A DNA stretch of 10,158 bases from NCBI GenBank assembly GCA_002372575.1, contig DFHC01000027.1, positions 1 to 10,158 on the forward strand. The letters run 5' to 3'. The translations under genes and the position numbers were made by a program. Shown in pieces: positions 1 through 6,927 of this stretch. The stretch comes from a bacterium UBA3734 (GTDB lineage: Bacteria > Bacteroidota > Bacteroidia > Bacteroidales > Bacteroidaceae). Position 1 is the stretch's first letter. Every line of letters starts with the position of its first letter. The notes beneath the pieces are model-generated. The model searched no databases and was not told the DNA's origin. It worked only from the letters and a program-made list of their open reading frames with translations.

Positions 1-1698
1 GTGGAAGGCGAAGGTGCGCAGGAACTCCTTCTCGATGGCGAAGTTCTCCATGAACTGCGAGGGCAGTTCGACGAAGTCCCACCACACGTTGGTGCCGCTC
101 AGACTTTCGAAGCGGCAGTTGGAGAACATGCCGTGGAGCGAGTGGCCAAACTCGTGGAGGAAGGTCTCCACCTCGCCGAGCGTCAGCAGGGCGGGCTTGT
201 CCTCGGTGGGCTTGGTGAGGTTCATCACCACCGAGACGTGCGGCCGTATGTTCTCGCCCTTCCGGTCGATGTACTGCCCTTGGTATTCCGTCATCCAGGC
301 GCCGCCCTGCTTGCCCTTGCGCGGGTGGAAGTCGGCATAGAAGACGGCCAGGAACGAACCGTCCTTGTCGAACACTTCATAGGCTTTCACGTCGGGATGA
401 TAGACGGGAATCGCCTTGTTTTCCTTGAACGTGATGCCGTAGAGGCGGTTGGCCAGCCCGAATACGCCGTCGATGACTTTTTCGAGTTGGAAATAGGGGC
501 GGAGCATCTCGGAATCGAGGTTGTAGCGCTCCATTTGCAGCTTGTGCGAGTAGAACGAGAAGTCCCAGGGCTGCATATCAGCCTCTCCCCCGGCCCCTCT
601 CCAAGTAGAGAGGGGAGAATTTGATAGTTTTCCTTCTGATGGAGCTTCAGATGCTGTTTTTTCGAGGTCTTTTTGGAAGATTTTCTCTACTTCCTTCACC
701 TCCTCGATGGCTGTGGGCTTATAGGCGTCGAGTAGTTCGTCGAGCAGCTGATAGACGTTTTTTGCACTGCCGGCCATGCGGTGCAGCATCACGTAGTCGG
801 CGTACGTGTCGTAGCCCAGCAGCTGTGCCATTTCGCGCCGCAGATTGATGAGCCGACGGCAGATGTCGAGGTTGTTTTCGGCGTTGTCGTGCAGGCAGAC
901 CGTGTTTTTCGCCATATACATCTGCCGGCGCAGCTCGCGCTGCGTGGAGTAGGTCATGAAGGGCGAGTAGGAGGGCGAGTCGAGCGTGAAAATCCAGCCG
1001 TCCTTGCCCTGTTCCCTGGCCGTTTGCGCAGCAGCTTGGCGTGCCGTTTCGGGCAGTCCGTCGAGCTGTTTCTCATCGGTGATGTGCAGTTCGAAAGCCT
1101 TGTTTTCCTTCAGCATGTTCTGCGAGAATTGCAGCGCGAGCAGGCTGGCCTCCTCGGTGAGTTGGCGCAGGCGTTGCTTGTCTTCGTCACTGAGCAGCGC
1201 GCCACTTCGCACAAAACCGTCGTAGCAGTTGCGCAGCAGCATTTCCTGTTCGGTCGTCAGCGTTTCGGGGTTCAACTCTCGGCCATCGGCCTTCGGTTCA
1301 CTCCCGAAATAATCGTCATAAACCCTCTTGATGCGCTCGAAAAGCGGCTTGTTGAGCATCACGTCGTTTTCGTGTTGCGTGAGGATGGGAGTCAGTTTCT
1401 GCGCGAGCTCGTCGAGCTGGTCGTTGGTTTCGGCGCTGAGCATGTTCGAGAACACGGTCGATACGCGGTCGAGCAGGTCGTAATAGTGTTCGCCCTTGCT
1501 CGTGTCCACGCGCGCAATAGTATTCTCGAAAGTGGGTTTTTCGGGGTCGTTGATGGTTTTCTCAATCTCCTCATTGTCGCGTCGGATGCCCTCCAGAAAG
1601 GCCTCTTCGTAGTCTTCAAACTGGATTCGGTCGAAGGGAATGGTGTTGTGCGGCGTGTCGTACGACTGAAAAAACGGGTTTATTCTCTCTTGATTCAT
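1..1698 (-). CDS. dcp: M3 family zinc metallopeptidase (peptidyl-dipeptidase Dcp-like), 3' end beyond window
   Basis: This is a cytosolic-type zinc oligopeptidase of the thimet oligopeptidase/Dcp family (M3), which cleaves short peptides during protein turnover. The 566 codons seen here are N-terminal and central; family members are usually about 680-700 residues, so roughly the last fifth lies off the left edge. The start ATG at 1698-1696 gives MNQERINPFF, typical for the family, and no signal peptide follows. The zinc motif HEFGH is at residues 515-519, with H515 and H519 as ligands and E516 as catalytic base. The third ligand is expected at E544 in GTNVWWDFVELPSQ. Residues about 348-374 form a low-complexity insert ending in SNSPLSTWRGAGGEAD. 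It is encoded by a G/C-rich palindromic repeat that keeps the frame and sits just before the conserved MQPWDFSFYS. The gene is monocistronic as far as visible and divergent from the trpF-like gene. Family assignment is firm; the Dcp subfamily label is less certain. Confidence 0.93.
   Translation of the reverse strand, partial: MNQERINPFFQSYDTPHNTIPFDRIQFEDYEEAFLEGIRRDNEEIEKTINDPEKPTFENTIARVDTSKGEHYYDLLDRVSTVFSNMLSAETNDQLDELAQKLTPILTQHENDVMLNKPLFERIKRVYDDYFGSEPKADGRELNPETLTTEQEMLLRNCYDGFVRSGALLSDEDKQRLRQLTEEASLLALQFSQNMLKENKAFELHITDEKQLDGLPETARQAAAQTAREQGKDGWIFTLDSPSYSPFMTYSTQRELRRQMYMAKNTVCLHDNAENNLDICRRLINLRREMAQLLGYDTYADYVMLHRMAGSAKNVYQLLDELLDAYKPTAIEEVKEVEKIFQKDLEKTASEAPSEGKLSNSPLSTWRGAGGEADMQPWDFSFYSHKLQMERYNLDSEMLRPYFQLEKVIDGVFGLANRLYGITFKENKAIPVYHPDVKAYEVFDKDGSFLAVFYADFHPRKGKQGGAWMTEYQGQYIDRKGENIRPHVSVVMNLTKPTEDKPALLTLGEVETFLHEFGHSLHGMFSNCRFESLSGTNVWWDFVELPSQFMENFAIEKEFLRTFAFH
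581..618. repeat. G/C-rich palindromic repeat inserted in frame within the M3 peptidase gene
   Basis: The arms CCCCTCT (594-600) and AGAGGGG (609-615) form a perfect inverted repeat around an 8-base loop. A second arm TCTCCCC (584-590) can pair alternatively with GGGGAGA (612-618). This type of CCTCTCCCC...GAGAGGGG sequence resembles dispersed intergenic palindromes that I recall from Bacteroidetes genomes. Here it is read through in frame in the minus-strand peptidase, giving about SNSPLSTWRGAGGEA (residues 359-373). Exact ends cannot be set without other copies; the inserted material may extend to about 650. Confidence 0.7.
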
Positions 1699-1729
1699 AA
1701 AATGGTTTCTTTCTCTCTGATAAATCGTG

Positions 1730-1737
1730 CAAAAATA
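1730..1737 (-). promoter_or_regulatory. Putative Bacteroidetes -7 box for the M3 peptidase gene
   Basis: On the minus strand the bases read TATTTTTG, matching TAnnTTTG, 31 bases upstream of the peptidase start codon. No good TTG is seen 19-20 bases further upstream, so this call rests on the -7 box and its position only. Confidence 0.5.
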
Positions 1738-1820
1738 GTAAAATTCTGGGAAACCGCGTGCTTTCTGTGCGTTTTTTTTAGTTTATTTGGCACGAAAAGC
1801 CTCGAAAATCGTCAAAATGG

Positions 1821-1851
1821 TTGCTGATTTCGGAAAAAACCTTTACCTTTG
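1821..1851 (+). promoter_or_regulatory. Promoter of the trpF-like/upxY-like unit
   Basis: TTG at 1821-1823 is followed after 20 bases by TACCTTTG at 1844-1851, matching the Bacteroidetes -33/-7 pattern. The ATG of the trpF-like gene lies 21 bases after the -7 box, implying a short 5' leader of about 15 bases with no Shine-Dalgarno sequence. Confidence 0.8.
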
Positions 1852-1872
1852 CGGTCTGAAAACTGTCGAGAA

Positions 1873-2553
1873 ATGATCATCAAAATTTGCGGTATGCGCG
1901 ATGCCGACAATATTCGCGCGGTGTCGGAACTTGGCGTGGATATGCTGGGTTTCGATTTCAGACCCGAGAGTCCCCGCTTTGTGCGCATGGTGAGCTCGCT
2001 CGCCGGCACGATTCCCGACTACAGCGAGGAGCAGATTACGCGAAACGCCTCTGTTCCAACGGCTTCCCCCTCGGCTACTCCGATGAAAATCGGCGTTTTT
2101 GCCGACGACATGCCGCAGAGCATCGTCACGCGTGTGTACAACTATCAGTTGGACGGCGTGCAGCTCAACGGCAGCGAGGGCAGGGTGATGATTGAGAACC
2201 TGAAGCGCACGCTCGAGCCCGACATCCGACAGGGCGTGCGCATCATCAAGACGCTCACCATCATCAGTCCTGAAGACATTGAACAATACAAGGAATACGA
2301 GGGCGTGGCCGACATGCTGCTCTTCGTGCCGAAATCGATTGAAGAGCATCTGGATTGGCAAATTTTGGATGCCTACGACGGCCAGACGCCATTCTTGCTG
2401 GGCGGCGGCATCTCGCCCGACGATGCGAAGCGCATTCTCGGTTTCCGCCATCCGCAGTTTGCCGGCGTGAGCGTCAGTTCGCGGTTTGAAACAGCGCCCG
2501 GCGTGAAGGATATCGACGCGATTCGCCGTTTTGTAGCCACTTTGCGAGGCTGA
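1873..2553 (+). CDS. trpF: TrpF-family protein (phosphoribosylanthranilate isomerase-like), probably catalytically altered
   Basis: The 226-residue protein has the (βα)8 fold signature of phosphoribosylanthranilate isomerase, the third step of tryptophan synthesis from anthranilate. The start at ATG 1873 gives MIIKICGMRDADN; an upstream in-frame TTG overlaps the promoter box and is rejected. Conserved features kept are the KICGMR strand with catalytic Cys6, GFDFRPESPR with Arg35, KIGVFADDMP (72-81), and the phosphate loop GGGISPDD (177-184). Several hallmarks are changed: VQLHG reads VQLNG (N99), the β6 Asp motif (LFDTK-like) reads LFVPK with V152 at the catalytic Asp position, the following GGSG/GGTG loop is shortened away, and GVDVSS reads GVSVSS (S200). 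Residues about 40-71 are a longer linker than usual. No other trp gene is nearby; the next gene is an antiterminator 31 bases downstream. Family membership is secure. Isomerase activity is doubtful and a different role is possible. Confidence 0.8.
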   Translation: MIIKICGMRDADNIRAVSELGVDMLGFDFRPESPRFVRMVSSLAGTIPDYSEEQITRNASVPTASPSATPMKIGVFADDMPQSIVTRVYNYQLDGVQLNGSEGRVMIENLKRTLEPDIRQGVRIIKTLTIISPEDIEQYKEYEGVADMLLFVPKSIEEHLDWQILDAYDGQTPFLLGGGISPDDAKRILGFRHPQFAGVSVSSRFETAPGVKDIDAIRRFVATLRG

Positions 2554-2584
2554 CGAGTCGTTTTTTTAGAAAAATATACCCGAC

Positions 2585-3145
2585 ATGGAGAACGAATCAA
2601 TAGAACTCATTCAGCCTGTGGACACCATTCCCTGGTATGCTCTCAGACTATATTTTGCACGCTATAAGGTGGTGAGCGAATGGCTCGACAACCAGCAACT
2701 GGAGTATTTCGTGCCGATGCAGTACGTCGATATCGAGAAAGATGGTCGCGTCAAGCATGTGCTCCGTCCGGTGGTTTCAAATCTGGTTTTTCTGAAGAAA
2801 ACATCGGGGAAGAAGGAGCTGGGAAAATTGCTGTCGGAGGCTCCGTTTAAGATGTCGGTCATCACGAAAAGCCGCGAAAATCGCGAGTGGTACGAGATTC
2901 CGGCTCGCCAGATGGAGGAGTTCAAGACGATGTGCAACCCCGAGGTGGAAATGCGCAAATACCTGAGCGAATCGGAGGCGAAGATGAAGGTTGGTGCGCC
3001 CGTTTTAGTGAAGTTCGGCCCGCTGAAGGGACTTACGGGCAAGCTCGTGCGCTCGAACAAGAAATACTATTTGCTCAAGGAAGTGCCTGGATTGGGCGTG
3101 ATGCTGAAGGTTTCGCGCTGGTGTTGCGTGCCAATGGAAGGTTGA
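2585..3145 (+). CDS. UpxY-type transcription antiterminator (NusG paralogue)
   Basis: This 186-residue protein has the architecture of specialised NusG paralogues such as UpxY of Bacteroides capsule loci, which travel with RNA polymerase and prevent premature termination in long operons. An NGN domain starts at WYALRLYFARYK (17-28), with the family motif EYFVPMQ soon after. A C-terminal KOW domain lies at about 137-165 (VGAPVLVKFGPLKGLTGKLV). The middle segment containing NREWYEIPARQMEEFK is typical of UpxY-like proteins. The ATG at 2585 follows the trpF-like stop by 31 bases with no promoter box between, so both are likely one transcript. Unusually, no polysaccharide or other long operon follows on this strand: the next gene, prfC, is convergent, with stop codons only 15 bases apart. 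It may therefore act elsewhere. The function is inferred from family and the target is unknown. Confidence 0.85.
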   Translation: MENESIELIQPVDTIPWYALRLYFARYKVVSEWLDNQQLEYFVPMQYVDIEKDGRVKHVLRPVVSNLVFLKKTSGKKELGKLLSEAPFKMSVITKSRENREWYEIPARQMEEFKTMCNPEVEMRKYLSESEAKMKVGAPVLVKFGPLKGLTGKLVRSNKKYYLLKEVPGLGVMLKVSRWCCVPMEG

Positions 3146-3160
3146 TTTTCGCTTGAAAAC

Positions 3161-4732
3161 TTAGTATTCGCTCGTGAAATGGAAGCGGATGTTCTCAAAA
3201 TCTTGCTGCGCCATCGACAACACATAGCCCGAATCGGCTAAAAATACGTCGCGACCCTCTTTGTCCTTCGCCATATACTGATATTTTCGCTTTTTGAAGG
3301 CTTCGAGTTCGCGGTCGTCGTCGCTCGAAATCCAGCAGGCTTTGTACAAATGCACGGGTTCCCAGCGGCATTTCGCGTTGTATTCGTTTTCCAGGCGATA
3401 CTGAATCACCTCGAATTGCAGTTGCCCGACCGTTCCAATGATTTTTCTGCCGTTGAACTGGTTGACGAACAGCTGTGCCACGCCCTCGTCCATGAGTTGC
3501 GCGATGCCCTTTTCCAGCTGTTTCGAGCGCATCGGGTCGTCGTTTTCGATGTATTTGAACATTTCGGGCGAGAACGACGGCAGCCCGCGGAAATGCAGCT
3601 GCTCGCCCTCGGTGAGCGTGTCGCCAATCTTGAATACTCCGCCAGAGTCGGGCAGTCCAACGATGTCGCCGGCCCAAGCCTCGTCGATGGTGGATTTGCG
3701 CTGTGCCATGAACTGCGTGGGCGAGGTGAAGCGCATCGTTTTGCCCTGTCTGACGTGCAGATAGGGCTGGTTGCGCACGAATTTTCCCGAGCAGACCTTG
3801 CAAAAAGCGATGCACGAGCGATGGTTCGGGTCGATGTTGGCGGTGATTTTGAAGATGAACCCAGTGAATTTCGGTTCTTCGGGCTTCACTTCGCGCTCAT
3901 CGGCCTGCGTGGCGCGTGGCGACGGCGCAATCTCCACGAAGCAGTTCAACAGCTCCTGAACACCGAAGTTGTTGAGTGCCGAACCGAAAAACACGGGCGC
4001 GACCTCGGCAGAGCGATAGGTCTCAACGTCGAATTCGGGATAGACGCCGTCGATGAGTTCAAGGTCGTTGCGCAGTTGCGCCGCATCTTGTTCGCCGACT
4101 CTCGCGTCCAATTCGTCGCTGGCGATGTCGATTTCGATTTTTTCCGTAATTCGCTGTTTGTCAGGCGTGAAAAGATCGAGTTTTTGCTCATAGATATTAT
4201 AGACGCCCTTGAATTTCGCCCCTTGGTTGATGGGCCACGACAGCGGTCGCACCTTGATTTTCAGCTCTTCTTCGAGTTCGTCGAGCAGGTCGAAAGGGTC
4301 GCGACCCTCGCGGTCCATTTTGTTGATGAAAATGATGACAGGCGTATTTCTCATTCGACAAACCTCCATCAGTTTGCGCGTCTGCGTTTCGACACCTTTC
4401 GCGCCATCGACCACGATAATGGCCGAATCCACGGCGGTCAGCGTGCGATAGGTGTCTTCGGCGAAGTCTTGGTGACCGGGCGTGTCGAGGATGTTCACCT
4501 TGTAGTCGCCGTAGTCAAACTCCATCACCGACGTTGAAACCGAGATACCGCGCTGTTTCTCGATGTCCATCCAGTCCGACGTGGCTGTTTTCCTGATTTT
4601 ATTGCTTTTCACGGCTCCAGCCACCTGAATCTGGCCGCCGAAGAGCAGGAATTTCTCCGTCAGCGTGGTTTTTCCGGCGTCGGGATGGCTGATGATGGCG
4701 AAGGTTCGCCTGCGTTCTATTTCTGGGTTCAT
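3161..4732 (-). CDS. prfC: Peptide chain release factor 3 (RF3)
   Basis: RF3 is a ribosome-associated GTPase that removes RF1 or RF2 after peptide release and recycles them. The 523-residue length fits the family (about 520-530). GTPase motifs are intact: P-loop SHPDAGKTT (15-23), switch I RGIS (61-64), DTPGH (83-87) and NKMD (137-140). The segment [21 protein letters not shown] (34-54) separates RF3 from EF-G and TypA. The C-terminal half keeps the RF3-specific [15 protein letters not shown] region. The ATG at 4732 lies 3 bases after the stop of the upstream dehydrogenase gene, so it is translated from the same mRNA and is the last gene of a five-gene operon. The stop is 15 bases from that of the convergent antiterminator gene; only a weak A/T-rich hairpin lies between. 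Confidence 0.98.
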   Translation of the reverse strand: MNPEIERRRTFAIISHPDAGKTTLTEKFLLFGGQIQVAGAVKSNKIRKTATSDWMDIEKQRGISVSTSVMEFDYGDYKVNILDTPGHQDFAEDTYRTLTAVDSAIIVVDGAKGVETQTRKLMEVCRMRNTPVIIFINKMDREGRDPFDLLDELEEELKIKVRPLSWPINQGAKFKGVYNIYEQKLDLFTPDKQRITEKIEIDIASDELDARVGEQDAAQLRNDLELIDGVYPEFDVETYRSAEVAPVFFGSALNNFGVQELLNCFVEIAPSPRATQADEREVKPEEPKFTGFIFKITANIDPNHRSCIAFCKVCSGKFVRNQPYLHVRQGKTMRFTSPTQFMAQRKSTIDEAWAGDIVGLPDSGGVFKIGDTLTEGEQLHFRGLPSFSPEMFKYIENDDPMRSKQLEKGIAQLMDEGVAQLFVNQFNGRKIIGTVGQLQFEVIQYRLENEYNAKCRWEPVHLYKACWISSDDDRELEAFKKRKYQYMAKDKEGRDVFLADSGYVLSMAQQDFENIRFHFTSEY

Positions 4733-4735
4733 TTT

Positions 4736-5440
4736 TTATTCTTCAACTATTGGATATAATTCGATGAACTCTCCCTGATGGCGTTTGCCGTCGTTGATGA
4801 GTTCTGCCATTTTCTGGCCAATCGTTTCAATGTCGTGGAAGCCCGGCTGGCTCATATTTCCGTTCAAATCGGTCGTTGTGGGGCCCGGATGCACCGAGAA
4901 AATTTCCAACGGGGTGTTGTTCTGCTGAAATTCCATCGCCATCACGCCCATCATCGCGTTTTGCGCCGCCTTGCTCGTCACATAGGCCAACGGATGCCAG
5001 TAAGGACTGATTTCCGAGGGAACGGTCACATTGATAATTCGTCCGTTGTTGCGTGCCAACAAGGGCATCAGCGCCTTTGTGAGCAGGAATGTTCCCGTGA
5101 AATTCACGTCGAGCGTTTCCTTGATGTCGCTCAGTTCGGTGTGCTCGCTATCCACGCTCATATCGCCCGGAATGCCAGCGTTGTTCACCAACAGCGTCAG
5201 TCCCGAATATTTCTCTTGAATTACCTTGGCAGCTTGTTCAATGCCATTGAAATCGCGCAATTCGATGTTCACCCAGCCCAGCACGTCGATGCCAAGTCGT
5301 TTCAATTCTTCGATGGCCTTTTCAGCACGTTCCTGATGTCGTGCGCCAAGAATTATTTTCCAACCGCTGAGGCCGAGATGTTTTGCGATGCCAAATCCAA
5401 TGCCTTTGTTGGCACCTGTTATGAAAACTATTTTTTCCAT
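4736..5440 (-). CDS. Short-chain dehydrogenase/reductase (carbonyl reductase-like SDR)
   Basis: A classical NAD(P)-dependent SDR of 234 residues. The Rossmann glycine motif TGANKGIG is at 8-15, the NNAG motif at 86-89, catalytic Asn at N113, and the YxxxK pair at Y153 and K157 (LAYVTSK). The catalytic serine position is less regular: the strand reads INVTVPSE, so T139 or S142 would have to serve. GARHQER after the second strand (R34, R38) suggests NADPH rather than NADH. TGANKGIGFGIA and the following pattern resemble the carbonyl reductase branch. The substrate cannot be told. It sits between rfbD (17 bases upstream) and prfC (3 bases downstream) in one operon. Its context gives no clear metabolic hint, and it may be a later insertion into the rfbD-prfC pair. 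Confidence 0.9.
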   Translation of the reverse strand: MEKIVFITGANKGIGFGIAKHLGLSGWKIILGARHQERAEKAIEELKRLGIDVLGWVNIELRDFNGIEQAAKVIQEKYSGLTLLVNNAGIPGDMSVDSEHTELSDIKETLDVNFTGTFLLTKALMPLLARNNGRIINVTVPSEISPYWHPLAYVTSKAAQNAMMGVMAMEFQQNNTPLEIFSVHPGPTTTDLNGNMSQPGFHDIETIGQKMAELINDGKRHQGEFIELYPIVEE

Positions 5441-5457
5441 TTTCTTCAGTTATTTTT

Positions 5458-6309
5458 TTAATTTAAGAGGTCAATACATTCGGCGAGCGACGTTTCCCAA
5501 TGCGGAATTTCGATGCCGAAAGTTTCCTTGATTTTCGACTTGTCGAGCACAGAATAGTGCGGACGAGTGGCGGGAGTGGGGTAGTCGGTGGTGTGAATCG
5601 GGCGGACGCGACACGACTCGATACCTGCCAAGCGATGGATGGCGAGCGTGAAATCGTACCACGAGGCGACACCTTCATTGGAAAAATGATAGATTCCAGG
5701 CTCGATTCCCTTGTCGATGACCGTCATGATGGCTTTGGCGAGGTCGCGGGCGTAGGTCGGTGTGCCGATTTGGTCGAAAATCACGCCGAGTTCCGTTTTC
5801 TCGCGTCCAAGGCGGAGCATCGTCTTCACGAAATTGTTGCCAAACGTGCTGTAGAGCCATGCTGTGCGAATCACCATCGCCCGTTGGCACAGGCTCAGCA
5901 CCTTTTGCTCGCCTTCGAGCTTCGTCCGTCCATATACGCTGTTCGGGCATGTGGCCTCGTCTTCGCGATAAGGCTTGTGGTTGGTGCCGTCGAACACGTA
6001 GTCCGTGGAAATCTGAATCATCCATCCGCTGCGCCGCTCGATGGCCTTCGCCAAAATGGCTGGAGCCTCGGCGTTGAGTTTCCGGCAGAAATCCTCGTCG
6101 CTTTCGGCTTTGTCCACAGCCGTGTAGGCCGCGCAGTTCACGATGCCATCTACATGGTTTTCACGCACGAACTGTTCCACGGCGTCCGCATCGGTGATGT
6201 CGAGTTCGGCCACGTCGGTGTTCAGCCATGTGTGTTGCGGAAAATTTTTCTCCAAAAGCTGCATTTCGTTGCCCAGTTGGCCGTTGCAGCCAGTAATCAG
6301 TATAGTCAT
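5458..6309 (-). CDS. rfbD: dTDP-4-dehydrorhamnose reductase
   Basis: This enzyme (RfbD/RmlD) makes dTDP-L-rhamnose from dTDP-4-dehydro-L-rhamnose with NAD(P)H, the last step of rhamnose donor synthesis for surface polysaccharides. The 283 residues match the usual length. An N-terminal Rossmann motif GCNGQLG is at 7-13. VNCAAYTAVDKAE (57-69) is diagnostic for RmlD. The catalytic set STDYVFDG (101-108, with T102) and Y126-x3-K130 in YGRTKLEGE is intact. FDQIGTPTYARDLA is the conserved substrate-side segment. The ATG at 6309 follows the DUF4924 stop by 27 bases. That short leader contains a word shared with the aspS leader. No other rml genes are in the window, so the earlier pathway steps must be encoded elsewhere. 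Confidence 0.97.
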   Translation of the reverse strand: MTILITGCNGQLGNEMQLLEKNFPQHTWLNTDVAELDITDADAVEQFVRENHVDGIVNCAAYTAVDKAESDEDFCRKLNAEAPAILAKAIERRSGWMIQISTDYVFDGTNHKPYREDEATCPNSVYGRTKLEGEQKVLSLCQRAMVIRTAWLYSTFGNNFVKTMLRLGREKTELGVIFDQIGTPTYARDLAKAIMTVIDKGIEPGIYHFSNEGVASWYDFTLAIHRLAGIESCRVRPIHTTDYPTPATRPHYSVLDKSKIKETFGIEIPHWETSLAECIDLLN

Positions 6310-6336
6310 ATTTTGTGATTTGACATTTTTTCGTTT

Positions 6337-6879
6337 TTACTCAAATTCCAGCCCCTCTTCCTTATCTTTCTGATAGTAGTCTGAAAGCATTCCGATGAAC
6401 GTGGTGATTTCGTTGATGGCATGTTTCGTATCGGGCGAAATCTCGCGATTCTGAAGCCGTAGCATCATCGTGCCATAGAGCGCATTGAGGCAGGTTTCGA
6501 TTTCACCCTGCTCTTTGTCGCCACGGTTGCGCAGTTCCACGATAAAGGGCAACACCTTGTAATATTGTGCCGTGTAGAACGGGAATTTTGTACTGGCGAG
6601 CAGCTGCGCGTTGAGTTCCGTAAGCTGCTGCAGCACCACTTGGTTGATTTGTAGGTGGCCGCTTTCGCGCTTGCCCTCTTGGTTCATCATTGTCACGAGG
6701 TTGCCATACCAGTCGGTCAGTTCGTCGAGTTGCTCCTCGTCGTAGTCGAAACGACTGATGTATTCGCGGCGTAGGCGCGTCAGCGAACAGTCGTAGGCGC
6801 GGATGATGTCCTCGACCTGCCACATGTAGAGCAGGTATTCAGCAATGTTTTTCTTGCGTAAATCTCGTGAAACTATCAT
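6337..6879 (-). CDS. DUF4924 family protein
   Basis: A 180-residue soluble protein of unknown function, found as far as I know in Bacteroidetes. The N-terminus carries the recognisable family block NIAEYLLYMWQVEDIIRA (about 11-28). The rest is predicted to be mostly helical and rich in Gln, Glu and Leu, with no signal peptide, membrane segment or catalytic motif that I recognise. It lies second in the operon, 48 bases after the LysE-family gene and 27 bases before rfbD. I recall this neighbourhood with rfbD and prfC from other Bacteroidales, which suggests a conserved though undefined link. A function should not be guessed from this sequence. Confidence 0.85.
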   Translation of the reverse strand: MIVSRDLRKKNIAEYLLYMWQVEDIIRAYDCSLTRLRREYISRFDYDEEQLDELTDWYGNLVTMMNQEGKRESGHLQINQVVLQQLTELNAQLLASTKFPFYTAQYYKVLPFIVELRNRGDKEQGEIETCLNALYGTMMLRLQNREISPDTKHAINEITTFIGMLSDYYQKDKEEGLEFE

Positions 6880-6927
6880 GGTTTCAAATTCAAATTTAAA
6901 ATTAACTCACTCAACACTTCACGTTCC

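Noticed and set aside
581..618. Rho-independent terminator or CRISPR repeat at the G/C-rich palindrome
   Set aside because: It lies inside an intact reading frame, has no U tract on either strand suited to termination, and there is no array of spaced copies.
781..1827. A 348-codon open frame antisense to the M3 peptidase gene
   Set aside because: It mirrors the coding strand of a well-supported peptidase, carries no known motif and has no promoter of its own.
1849..1875. TTG at 1849 as start of the trpF-like gene
   Set aside because: It lies inside the -7 box TACCTTTG, so it would precede the transcription start. The ATG at 1873 gives the normal family N-terminus.
3146..3159. TTTTC-GCTT-GAAAA hairpin between the convergent antiterminator and prfC genes as a terminator
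   Set aside because: The stem is only 5 pairs, A/T-rich, and no U tract distinct from it follows; too weak to call.
3350..4537. A 395-codon open frame antisense to prfC
   Set aside because: prfC is fully supported by its motifs. The antisense frame has no recognisable domain and is a by-product of the codon bias of the gene opposite.
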